Assembly: GCA_032622095.1 (NCBI GenBank)
Contig: CP136066.1
Location: 94,383,319 to 94,447,318, forward strand
Direction: 5' to 3'
Length of the DNA stretch: 64,000 nucleotides
Source: Siphonodentalium dalli
Lineage: Eukaryota > Mollusca > Scaphopoda > Gadilida > Siphonodentaliidae
Shown: positions 54,226 to 64,000 of the stretch, piece after piece
How the letters are laid out: each line of letters begins with the position of its first letter
Position numbering within the stretch: position 1 is the stretch's first letter
Notes under the pieces: model-generated
Told to the model about the DNA's origin: nothing
The model's database searches: none
The model's input: only the letters and a program-made list of their open reading frames with translations
Program-made: the position numbers and the translations under genes

Positions 54226-54483
54226 ATGTCTTCTGACAGTGAATTCGAAGTTTCTCAGAAAGGAAAGAACAGAGGGAGTTTAAAAAGAAAACTTTTAGAT
54301 AATTTGGCTGATATAGAAGAGATAGGACAACAAATTTCAATATTAGCTGATAAAAATGCTAAAATTTTGTATAGGATATCTAAATTGAATTCAGCTGATA
54401 AATTAAAAAAGACTCGTGTTAGATGTTATGAATGTAACGGAGATCATTTAAGACCAGACTGTCCATATCTTAAAAAAGATTGA
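54226..54483 (+). CDS. zinc-knuckle protein at the right end of the Polinton
   Basis: 85 residues from ATG 54226 (an upstream open frame overlaps the protease but lacks a better start). The N-terminus is charged (SSDSEFEVSQKGKNRGS), followed by a heptad-like helix (about 24-60: LLDNLADIEEIGQQISILAD and onward) likely to form a coiled coil. It ends in a single knuckle CYECNGDHLRPDCP with spacing C-x2-C-x3-H-x4-C, one residue shorter in the middle than the retroviral CCHC. Coiled coil plus nucleic-acid knuckle suggests an oligomeric DNA/RNA-binding accessory protein. I do not know it as a standard Polinton gene. Confidence 0.6.
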   Translation: MSSDSEFEVSQKGKNRGSLKRKLLDNLADIEEIGQQISILADKNAKILYRISKLNSADKLKKTRVRCYECNGDHLRPDCPYLKKD

Positions 54484-54580
54484 TTTGATTATATTTGTTT
54501 TATGATATTTTGTATTTAATATTGATCAAAATATTGATATAATTGTGTTTGTTTATGATATATATTATTAATATTCATTA

Positions 54581-55373
54581 AAAGGAACTAAAGTGTTGGG
54601 TTCCACATTTCGATTTCTACGAGACTCTGTAATATCGAGTTTTATGAGATCGAATCGTGTTTCCTACAAATCTACAATAAATGAGAAGAAAAGTTCCGCC
54701 ACTAACAAAATGTTCCATGTGTTTTAGCCCCTGTGGTTTTTTACATGCACGGGGTTATTCACTAGGGAATAATTCATATCATTTTAACATCATCTCAGGA
54801 TAACAGTATTATTTCACTAACCTATCATAACTAACCTACTAACTATATGCCTATATATAGTTACATATCACTACATGTATTTAATCGGGCGTACTAAAAT
54901 ATTGGCTATGCCTTCAACTATTCTGACTATAACATCTGCCTAGAAATATTTTGCCTGACTATACCATCTGAAATAAACATACATCATTACCTAACATAAA
55001 ATAGGTCGTATTGTAGCTTGGATGTGCTTTTAAAGTAGTTACTATTTAGTATGACTATAAGATCTGCCTTGTAAAACAGCTCATTTTTGATACACTTATA
55101 TAAATTAGTCGTTATTGTAACGTTTACATTCGTTAAATACTATTTACGAAATCCCGTGGGGGGTGGGGGATTCTCATACGACGACTACACCTATATAAAT
55201 TAGTCGGTAATGTATCGTTTAACATTCGATAAGTAGTATTTATGAAATCCCGTGGGGGTGGGGATTCCAAATGACCACACCCTAAGGCAATTAGTCGATA
55301 ATGTAACGTTGAACACTTTCCTTGTCCCCCTCACTTATATATTACAGAGATAATGCCTTCTCTTAATACTACT
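54581..55373 (-). repeat. Polinton right terminal inverted repeat
   Basis: Reverse complement of 40922-41714, no difference found by eye; ends ...ATACTACT at 55373. The inner boundary is where a T/A run changes length. Confidence 0.9.
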
Positions 55374-55379
55374 AACACC
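55374..55379. repeat. Polinton right target-site duplication AACACC
   Basis: Exact copy of 40916-40921. Confidence 0.9.
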
Positions 55380-56147
55380 AAATGTTTTTCTAGTGTGTTA
55401 GGTACACAAGAATGCAAACGTGCCTTCAAAACGAGTTTCTTCGAATTTGTGCTGTTGTTGTTGGAAGTGGAGTCAGCCAGAGATCATCATTAACTAACTT
55501 ACTTGTGTCATTTACGTTATCAAAATATACTACCAAACCACAAGGTACGACTTTTAATGCTACTTTAACAAAATAACGGACAATTTAATTAGTTAAAACC
55601 GAGAGCGTCAGATCTGCGATGTTGATTTAGGGAGATACGAAATGTGAAGAAAGAACAGCGTTGCCGGAAATAATGATTGTTAAAGATGCACAATCCGAAT
55701 TAAATCTCCCAATTTACTATCTCTATGGCTTCGGGGGTAACAAACATTTGATTCGACTCGAAGAACACACCCATCAAAGCTCAGCGTGATCGGATATCGA
55801 TTTTGAAATCTATTATTTTTCACCACCGGTACTTTTAAGTGGCCTGTAAAAAAGTCGATGAGCCGACGGTCTGGGGCCAAATTGCGGATTAAGATGGATA
55901 ACTCTAAAATCAAATGCTTTCGTTGGACAAAATGTTGATAAATCACAGGTTTTTGGCAATTTTATTCTATATATAGTTGACTGGTTATCATTATTTTTGG
56001 ATAATTAATCGATTCTAATAACTGAAGCAGCATTTAAAAACTTATTTGTTGGACTCTGATGATATGGGGAGCATCCAATCGGATTGAGTACCTTTAAAGT
56101 TATCGTTTAATGCAGCACAGAGTCGTACATTGAGGTTTGAAAGTATA
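55380..56147. other. flank between Polinton and the long-TIR element, no gene
   Basis: No domain-bearing ORF. The minus frame at 55680-55946 has no recognisable family. Confidence 0.5.
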
Positions 56148-56149
56148 TA

Positions 56150-59100
56150 GTCGGGCAGCTAGGTACACCCCCTATGGACCCCCCCACCCAGGACTCTTCC
56201 GGACCGACTTTTTTATGTACCTGGACACCTCTAGAGTAGAATTCCGGATGTTAACAAGAAAACAACCTGGCCGCATATGACGTAATCCAAGATGGCGCCC
56301 ATGGGGGTCGGAAAATTTCGCGATTTTACCCTATGTCTATTTATATGACGATTGTGGAAAAACTAATTGAGATATGACATTGCAATCAATTGCATTTTGT
56401 TCCTTATATATTTCTACGTCAACTGATATCAAATTTGAAGATCAAAATCCAAGATGGCCGCCAGAATATGGCACAGATTTTGAAAAATTCGATTTGTTTT
56501 TCAAAAAAGTTTCCAGAAAAAACACAAAACCAATCATAAAATGTCACAAATATTTGAACATTATGACGTTTGTATGACCAAAAGTAATCCTTCAATATCA
56601 TCTGACAAAAAAATCTGTATCGACAAATCAGGGAGAAAGCAAAATGGCCGCCAGTGCGATCATCCACAATAGTCGGTGCATTTCGCGATATTACCCTATG
56701 TCTATTTATATGACAATTGTGGAAAAACCAATTGAGTTATGACATTGCAATGAATTGCATTCGGTTTCTTATATATTTCTACGTTAACTGATGTCAAATT
56801 TGTAAATCAAAATCCAAGATGGCCGCCAGAATATGGTTCATAATTTGAGAAATTCGATTATTTTTAACAATTTTTTCCAGAAAAAACACAAAACCAATCA
56901 TAATATGTCACAAATATTTGAACATTATGACGTTTATATGATTGCAACTAATCCTTCAATATCGTCTGACAAAACAATCTGCAATCGACAACTTAGGGAG
57001 AAAACAAAATGGCCGCCATTGCGATCACCCGCAACAGTCGGTACATTTCGCGATATTACCCTATGTCTATTTATATGAAGATTGTGGGTAAGCCATTCGC
57101 TGTATTACACGTGGTGTATTCCTCTTACTTTTCTGGTGTCAATGATGCCAGTAAAGACCCAAAATTGCCGCTGCGATATGCCTTAATTTAGAGATCATGT
57201 CTGTTTTTTAACGTATTTTTTTTTATAATTTACTGTTTACCTGGTATGGAACCCGAGTTCTCATGACTTATTTTTTTATGTACCTGGACACACCTAATGT
57301 AGAACTTTGAATGTTAACAAGAATCGTCTTAGACGCACATGACTTAATCCATAATGGCCACAGGAGGGTGAACATTTTTCGCAAATTACCCCTAAGTTTA
57401 TAGTTACATGATTGGGAACAAACTATATGAGATATTAAATTGATGTAAATTGCGTTTTGTTCTTTATATATACCATTCCACGTATTGTGCTATGTATTCT
57501 GTTCAGAGAGTATAAACCCTCCTATCTACCCACACCAATGAGGAGGAATCAGACACCAGGGCCATTGAAAATAAATCATGTCACGAATGTGTGACAATTT
57601 GTATGTTCACGTTACAACAAGTAGCTCCAACCTCAACAGTATTCATCATGAACAGACTCCACGAGTAGCCTGTGGCAAACAAGACGGGCACAACTCGTAT
57701 TTATTAATCCTGATATAATCGGATTCAACATCTTCATCGTCAGAGCTTTCAATGTTTCCTTCCACACGCAAATCTTAGAGTGTTGATGGAAGAATGCCAC
57801 ATTCGGACCACAGTGTCTCTAAAATCCCTTCGTCATCGGTCCGTCCATTTTCCGATGGTGACAGAATAGTGTACTTATTCAAATGATCAACACGGGAGTT
57901 CACCCGTTTTATGTGATGCGTCTTACGTGGTCAAATTTTTATGACTCGGTGCCAATTAGTTCATCTATGTTAGCATCAAAGATCTCACCGTGTCAATTAA
58001 CGTCCTTCGCTCTAAAGGAAATTCAGGTCCACAAGGCGTCTTATTATCATGCCCGGTATATGCCTACCATCAAGTCTTGGTCAAAGATGAGGACTGCCGA
58101 AAGACGGCATTCAGTACAAAACACGGAAGCTGGGAATTTGTCAAAATGGCCTTTGGGCTATCGGGAAGCCCTTATACCTGGTCGATTGTAATAAACCTGG
58201 TTTTCCAAGGCCTGAACTGGTCAGGAGCATTGTGCTGTCTCGACAACGTAGTTATTTGAGGTTCTTCAGTATCTAATCACCTCCAGAATATCCAGGAAGT
58301 ACTACAGAGATTCCATAAATATCACCTGGAATTAAAACCCCAAAAATGTGAGTTCTTCCAGCACCAAATCAAGTTTTCTAGGAAGAATAGTCAGTCATGA
58401 TGGGGTTAAAACTGAATGATGAGTCCATAGAAACAGTTAAAAACTGGCCAAGCCCATCAAGTACCAAGGAAGTAGAAAGCTTTTGTGGCCTGGTGATCTA
58501 CCATCGGGCTTTTGTCAAAAGTTATGTCGCGCTGGCTAGACCATTATAAGCCCTCACGGGAAAACAGCCATTCATATGGGGAAGAACAGCAGGAGGCCTT
58601 TGATACACTCAATGCCTCTCTGGTGTCTCCTCCCGTCTTGGCACTACCAAACAGTGAAGACTCCTTTGTCCTGGATTGCGATGAAAGTGGATGGGTCGTC
58701 GAGGCGGAGCTCTTGCAGATCATAGGGGATGAAGGACGAGTGATTGCCCATGGTAGCTTTGTCTTTACCCCGAGCAAAGCCAGTATTGCACAACCCGGAA
58801 AGTATTAACCGGCAATTCCGTCACTACATTTTGGGCAAGCCCTTCCTTTTAAGGGCGGTTTATAGCAGCCTAAAATGGTTGATGGGTGACGCCCTCTCCA
58901 GAATACAAATTTAGGTCACTTGCCAGCAGTATTCCGCGGGCTGTGACCTTGACAAGTTGCCATGCAAGGGCTGCAAATACTGTCAGCATCTCCAGCGAAC
59001 CTGGGCTAGATTTGAAGAGGAAGTTGTTAACATTGTGGATTTAGACCAGGGGTTATGGGAGTTTGTAACTTAGAATGGCCAAGTGACTCCAGCTGTCTCA

Positions 59101-61374
59101 ATGGTAACCTCCACTAATTACTCAGCTGAGGAATGCTGGCAAGATGGGTTACAAGGACTGCCTTGGGACCCAGGAGGCAACTGGTCGGATTGCGAGCCAT
59201 GTGTTGTATGTGTCAGCCCAGGCACGATATGGATGCACTCAAAATTGGACTTGCATTACCACCACATATATAAGACAAAGGTTAATATGAGACAAGTTGC
59301 AAGCTCAGATCCATCCCGATCTAACCTTGGCGGGTATATGCACCCTAGTTGAACTTGAGAAACAACGTAAGGAACAGGATCTATCCCCAGTCATTGCGTG
59401 GATAGAATCCGGTCAAGAACCAACAGAGGGTGAATTATTCATCTCCATCAAGGCCACTAAATATATATGGATTAATCGTCAGAGATTTGTAATAGTACAT
59501 TAATTACTGTATAAGATAAAATAGAAATTGGGAGCAGGTTTTAGTCATTCCCAGCCAATTTGCGGCTGAGATCTTGGCTATTGCTCATGATATACTCGCT
59601 TCTGGTCATCAGGGAGTAGTGCGTACCAAAGCTAGAGCCAAAAAGTACTTCTATGCATGGAATTACTCAAGACATTGAATCATTCATAGGGGCCTGCCCC
59701 CAATGCAATCAAGAGAAGAAACCATCGAGGCATGCCAAATGGGGAATGCAAACCTTCCTGTGGGTAATCCAATGGAAAGAGTGTACCTGGATTTCTGAGA
59801 CCATTACTACTTAGTGAACATTCTGGTGATCACGGATCAGTTTACTAAGTGGGTGGAGTGTAATCCCCTTCCTGATCAGACCACAGAAACGATGGCATGT
59901 GCGGCGGTAATGAATTCTTTGCACGCTTCGGATGCCCCTTGCAAATGTCGACGGACCAGGGCCCTTGTTTTGACATTAAACTGTTCTGTGCGATCTGCGA
60001 GTTACTCCAGATACATAAAACCCGAACGACCCATTATCAACCTACGGCAAATGGCCAGGTGGGACGTCAAAACCGGACCCTGATGAATGCGGTCCGATGA
60101 TTCGCTAACAAAAACCAACGAAGCTGGGACAAATTCCTTCCCCAAATAGCGGGCACGCTAAGATCATCAGTGCACAGCATTACTGGCCAAACCCCAAATA
60201 AACTTATGTTGGGACGTGAAGTTAATCACCCAGAAGACTTGGTGTTTAATTTTACGAGAAAAAAATCAGACTAAAACAGTTACTGGTCAATACCTGAAAG
60301 ACCTGAACAAGAAATGAAGCGGGCCCATGAAATTGCCCGGGAACATTTAAAAACTACTTGAAAACAATACTTGAATATTATTTATAATATGATCTCTGTA
60401 AAGAAAACAGGCATGTTCTCTAAATTGAGGCATATCATAGCGGTCAGTTTGGGTCTTGACTGGCATCATTGACACCAGAAAAGTACGAGGAATACACCAC
60501 ATCGCACTGGCGGCCATTTTGTTTTCTCCCTAAGATGTCGATTGCAGATTGTTTTGTCAGATGATATTGAAGGATTAGTTGCAGTCATATAAACGTCATA
60601 ATGTTCAAATATTTGTGACATATTATGATTAGTTTTGTGTTTTTTTCTGAAAAAATTGTTGAAAAAAAATCGAATTTCTCAAATTATGAGCCATATACTG
60701 GCGGCCATCTTAAATTTTGATTTACAAATTTGACATCAGTTAAAGTATAAATATATAAGGAGCCGAACGCAATTCATTGCAATGACATGACTCAATTGTT
60801 TTTTCCACAATTGTCATATAAATAGACATACATGTAGGGTAATATCGCGAAATGCACCGACTATTGTGGATGATCGCACTGGCGGCCATTTTGCTTTCTC
60901 CCTGATTTGTCGATTACAGATTTGTTTGTCAGATGATATTGAAGGATTGATTGCGGTCATACAAACGTCATAATGTTCAAATATTTGTGACATTTTATGA
61001 TTGGTTTTGTGTTTTTTTCTGGTTTTGAACAAAAATCGAATTTGTCAAATTCTGTGCCATATTCTGGCGGCCATCTTGGATTTTGATTTTTAAATTTGAT
61101 ATCAGTTGACGTAGAAATATATAAGGAACAAAATGCAATTGATTGCAATGTCATATCTCAATTAGTTTTTCCACAATCGTCATATAAATAGACATAGGGT
61201 AAAGTCGCGAAATTTTCCGACCCTCATGGACGCCATCTTGGATTACGTCATATGCGGCCAGGTTGTTTTCTTGTTAACATCCGGAATTCTACTCTAGAGG
61301 TGTCCAGGTACATAAAAATATCGGCCCGGAAGAGTCCTGGGGGGGTCCATAGGGGGTGTACCTAGCTGCCCGAC
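56150..61374. mobile_element. long-TIR (foldback-like) element, TA-flanked
   Basis: GTCGGGCAGCTAGGTACACC at 56150 is mirrored by GGTGTACCTAGCTGCCCGAC ending at 61374, each bordered by TA (56148-56149 and 61375-61376). The inverted arms run about 1 kb inward (56150 to about 57205; about 60395 to 61374). Each arm contains ~360-bp tandem units (word ACCCTATGTCTATTTATATG at 56330, 56692 and 57057). A more diverged copy of the arm head lies at 57260-57480. The middle holds a decayed gypsy pol. No transposase of its own was recognised. Confidence 0.7.
57985..60245 (+). pseudogene. decayed Ty3/gypsy retrotransposon pol
   Basis: Fragments in several frames, in pol order: reverse transcriptase (DEDCRKTAFSTKHGSWEF, then KMAFGLSGSPYTW, then the YLDD site decayed to CLDN near 58240), RNase H (58512-58808: EEQQEAFDTLNASL, FVLDCDESG), a Cys-rich linker (CKGCKYCQHLQRTW), the integrase zinc region (ILASGHQG, then CPQCNQEKK, about 59600-59720) and the integrase core (NILVITDQFTKWVE; STDQGPCFD; HYQPTANGQVGRQNRTL at 60030-60090, where the catalytic Glu position is Gly). 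Many stops and frameshifts are present. No LTRs, gag or protease were recognised. It is an old, inactive copy. Confidence 0.8.
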
Positions 61375-61379
61375 TAAGT

Positions 61380-61854
61380 CGCTTTAATAAAAAAACATCT
61401 CATTGATAACGACGAGGAGAGCGGAGATATGAACCAAGTTTCTGAATGAGGGCGAATTTATTCGAAAGTGAATTAAAACGATATATGTGGATAGCCCCAG
61501 CGCAGTCTTATTAAAACCAGACATGTAAGGAAACCTTGGTCTAGTTATTACTAGACTGGCCCCAGCGCGGCGTTTTTCAATATTCTTTCTTTAAGAAAGT
61601 GACGTTCGGATTTGACGGAAATTCGTGCAACATTGAGTATTCCGTAGTTTCGCCCCTACGATCGCAGGAAAGAGACGTGGCGACAAAGGGGTGCCCCACA
61701 ACTTTGGTCAAAATCTTACACAAGTGAGCGCAAATTGGAATTGGAAATTCTAAGATTGACACCGAATGATTTAATGAACTCAATCGTGAGTTAACACGTG
61801 CTAGATTTGACAGATATATTTACACTATTTACATATAATGATGATATATAAGGT
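61380..61854. other. non-coding stretch
   Basis: No gene or clear repeat apart from the phrase GCCCCAGCGC(A/G)G occurring twice near 61495 and 61560. Confidence 0.45.
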
Positions 61855-61867
61855 CAACAGCGTATAT

Positions 61868-62036
61868 ATCATCATCATCGTCATCGTCGTCGTCGTGGTC
61901 ACCGTCACCGCTACCGCCAGTAACCGTCACAGTCGTCATCGTCGTCACCGTCATCATCGCCATCATCGTCATCATAATCAACATCATCATCATCAACATT
62001 ATCATCAGCATCATCATCATAATCATCATCATCATC
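61868..62036. repeat. (ATC/GTC)n microsatellite
   Basis: Imperfect CAT/CGT trinucleotide repeats; ORFs on both strands are His- or Asp-rich artefacts. Confidence 0.85.
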
Positions 62037-62269
62037 GCGGAGAAACTCTAGCCGCGACCATTTTGCCGGGTTTAGGGATACGAAACTCAACGCGGAAGCT
62101 AGCATGCCAAACAAGAAAATCCAATTACCTTTGTATATCAGTCAAGAGGAACTTAACAGCCAGAGAAGATAGAGATGCTCGAGGTTGTCACTGCCATGGC
62201 GGTATGGTCATCTCAGAGATGATCCACACACGTCTAAACGAGGTCGTCTAAATTTAACACCTGGTTAAG

Positions 62270-62360
62270 TGGTCCTGCTAACATGCTATGATGCTGGTGG
62301 GTCCTGCTGAATTACTATGATGTTGGTCGGTCCTGACGAATTGCTATGATGCATGCTGGT
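62270..62360. repeat. short tandem repeat, three units
   Basis: The phrase GGTCCTGCTGAATTACTATG followed by ATGCTGGTGG occurs about three times with small changes. Confidence 0.6.
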
Positions 62361-62739
62361 GGGGTACTGTTATTTTTTTTTTTAAAGTTTTCGCGGTGTT
62401 TGGCTTATCCCAGAGATTTGAGATAAAAAAAAAAGAAGCAAATTTCTGTATGAAACATCAAAGAATACATATATTTTAAAAATATTTTAATAATGGCTGG
62501 GCAGGTGTGATTGTGGTCTTTTGGCAACGACCAACGTTTCTGACATATTGTTAATGCTATTGTTAGTTACTCCCATTACGAATGTTGAGAAACACCGAAG
62601 ACTTGGTCAGACGAAATATTTTTCATACATGGTCGCTTCTATATATATAGGGAGTGTTTGGGGGCTAACCCCGGGATTCTCGAATGGACCGAGAGGCCCA
62701 TTCCCTAACCCCTCATTTTTAGCCTTTATTTGAATAACA

Positions 62740-63200
62740 TGAAAAAAAAGAAAAAGGAAGAAGCATTTTTTTCTTTCTTTTGTATGCAGATTCTTCTTCT
62801 TTCCGTCGTTGGTGTCCAGACGAGGGGGTGTTTAGCCCCCTGGAACACTGCAGGTTGATGGTAGCTTCAGTGTCCCAGCAGGTGTTGTTGTCTCGTCGGT
62901 GACGGTGGTGGTGAAGGTGGACTCCTGTTAGATGGTATCCGGAGTCCAGGCTGCTCCAAATGGATGGCTGACGAGATGGTATGGTCAAATCCAAGGAGAA
63001 GAAGGCCAGCTGGAAGTCGTCCGGGTGTCCTGGTAACTTTTATCCAGCAGCTCCTGTCTTCTCCTGGCATCATCCCGTTGACGCCCTGAATGGCATCTTC
63101 CCTAGCTGGTGTCCGAGGTCCAAGTCTCCCGCTCTGGTGATCCATTAGCAGGAGACGGCATGGTTTCCAGCGAAGTACTTCGCCCTCCATTCTGTCAACA
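62740..63200 (-). pseudogene. possible retroelement ORF1-like remnant, relative of 24868-25930
   Basis: On the minus strand it shares CTGGACTCCGG, a caccaccaccgtcacc-type stretch and ACAACAACACCTGCT with the minus-strand region at 25100-25360, in similar order. Frames are broken and no domain is recognisable. Origin from the same LINE family is an inference. Confidence 0.3.
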
Positions 63201-63604
63201 GAGCCAACTCGACAACCAAAATCTGAGATCGAAGCGGGATCAGATACTGGCTGTCGAGTTATCCAGGCTAATCCGCGGCATACAGCACAACCGGGTCGAC
63301 ACTGGGTACCAGCGTCGGACTAATCCGGTCCGTGCTGGCTATTCCTGCAGGTAAGCCGGTGGGTGGTCGCTTCTGTTTCACCAAGTGCGGGCGTACTTTA
63401 AATAGTTCTATTTACACGCGCATGAATTTGACCTAGAATTTTAGTTGACTGCCAGTCGCAACGACGCTTTGTAAATGTGTCCAATCCGCAAATCAGCCGA
63501 ATGTGTTATTAGTCACAACATAATAACACCTCGAATTATGAAATAATTGAAGCCAAATTTAAGGTGCAAATGATATGATAAACACGATTAAAATATCCAA
63601 GACA

Positions 63605-64000
63605 ATTAAGGGCCGTAACGTTGGTAAAAAGGAATGGACGAAACCCGTAGTATGTAGGTAAATCCTTTCCCGCTTACTGGGCCATATATCACCATCAAAG
63701 CACAACCAATCCCGACGATTCATGCCTGAGTTACAAGTTACAAGGGCCGTAACTCTGATAAAAATAAATGGAGAAAAACCCGTAGTATGTGCCTGTGGAT
63801 GTCCTTTGCCGATGATGATGTGTTATCACATCACCAGAGCACAACCGAATCCGATAATCAATGCGCAAGTTACAAGCTGAAATGTTCTTTCGGACACAAA
63901 ATTTACAAATTTTCAAGTCAAACAAGGGCCTTATAACTCTGGTAACATGAATGAACGAAACTCGTAGTATAATAGTAGCCCAAGCTATCTTTCCACCAAG
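63605..64000 (+). repeat. ~130-180-bp tandem repeat, at least three units, running off the window
   Basis: Units start AAGGGCCGTAAC(G/T)(T/C)TG-like (about 63608, 63742 and 63924) and include GAAACCCGTAGTATGT, AGCACAACC(A/G)A(A/T)CCCGA and CAAGTTACAAG. Repeats with the aagggcc-taactct motif are familiar from molluscan genomes. Confidence 0.7.

Larger units (their letters stand above)
40922..55373 (+). mobile_element. complete Polinton/Maverick transposon
   Basis: A 14,452-bp self-synthesising DNA transposon with 793-bp TIRs, a 6-bp target duplication and the diagnostic gene set: protein-primed polymerase, retroviral-type integrase, packaging ATPase, cysteine protease, and major and minor capsid proteins. 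All genes but one read rightward, packed with short overlaps or gaps from 48115 on, like an operon or viral late cluster. The polymerase is apart, behind its own TATA box and 5'-UTR intron. Polymerase, ATPase and major capsid genes are each disrupted in this copy. The TIRs and target duplication imply a recent insertion. Confidence 0.95.

Noticed and set aside
61829-62251. His-rich and Asp-rich ORFs
   Set aside because: Products of the ATC/GTC microsatellite.

Overview
The window is eukaryotic, intron-capable, AT-rich, repeat-dense DNA from an animal, most likely a marine invertebrate. The tandem 'aagggcc(g)taactct' repeat at the right edge and the style of the non-LTR retrotransposons resemble molluscan genomes. 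That is an inference from familiarity; no host gene was found that could confirm it. There are no rRNA or tRNA genes, and nothing prokaryotic.

The centrepiece is a complete Polinton/Maverick at 40922-55373 (14,452 bp). It has 793-bp terminal inverted repeats (TIRs) that look identical by eye, start with AGTAGT, and sit inside a perfect 6-bp target-site duplication (AACACC). On the + strand it carries a protein-primed family B DNA polymerase (two ORFs separated by a frameshift), a packaging ATPase (two in-frame TGA codons), a small basic protein with a Gly-rich hydrophobic tail, a conserved unknown, a chromodomain integrase, a small membrane protein, a penton-like minor capsid protein, a protein VI-like basic protein, a double-jelly-roll major capsid protein (one in-frame TAG), an adenain-type cysteine protease and a zinc-knuckle protein. 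A minus-strand two-exon gene of unknown function lies just inside the left TIR. A TATA box and a consensus 5'-UTR intron precede the polymerase. So the set covers replication, integration, capsid building, packaging and maturation, but this copy is disrupted in three core genes.

Other mobile DNA: an intact Crypton-type tyrosine recombinase ORF (16111-17439, minus); a 5'-truncated, frameshifted non-LTR retrotransposon (29245-32720) with a 7-bp target-site duplication inside a degenerate satellite; a second decayed LINE endonuclease (12297-13085); a decayed Ty3/gypsy pol (57985-60245) lying between ~1-kb inverted arms of a long-TIR element (56150-61374); a MULE-like transposase fragment (6736-7107, minus); TTAA-flanked piggyBac-like MITEs; a ~450-bp MITE family in three copies; and many single long palindromes.

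Layout: 1-7 kb MITEs, minisatellite and a rearranged palindromic repeat; 7-14 kb mostly non-coding, with an unusual array of six covarying hairpins at 10469-10760 and a LINE fragment; 15-20 kb palindromic tandem repeats, the Crypton, and poly-G and 178-bp tandem repeats; 22-27 kb palindromes, a 777-bp tandem duplication and a retroelement ORF1-like remnant; 28-33 kb degenerate satellite with the LINE; 34-38 kb tandem duplications and a higher-order minisatellite; 40-55 kb Polinton; 56-61 kb long-TIR element; 61-64 kb microsatellite and tandem repeats.
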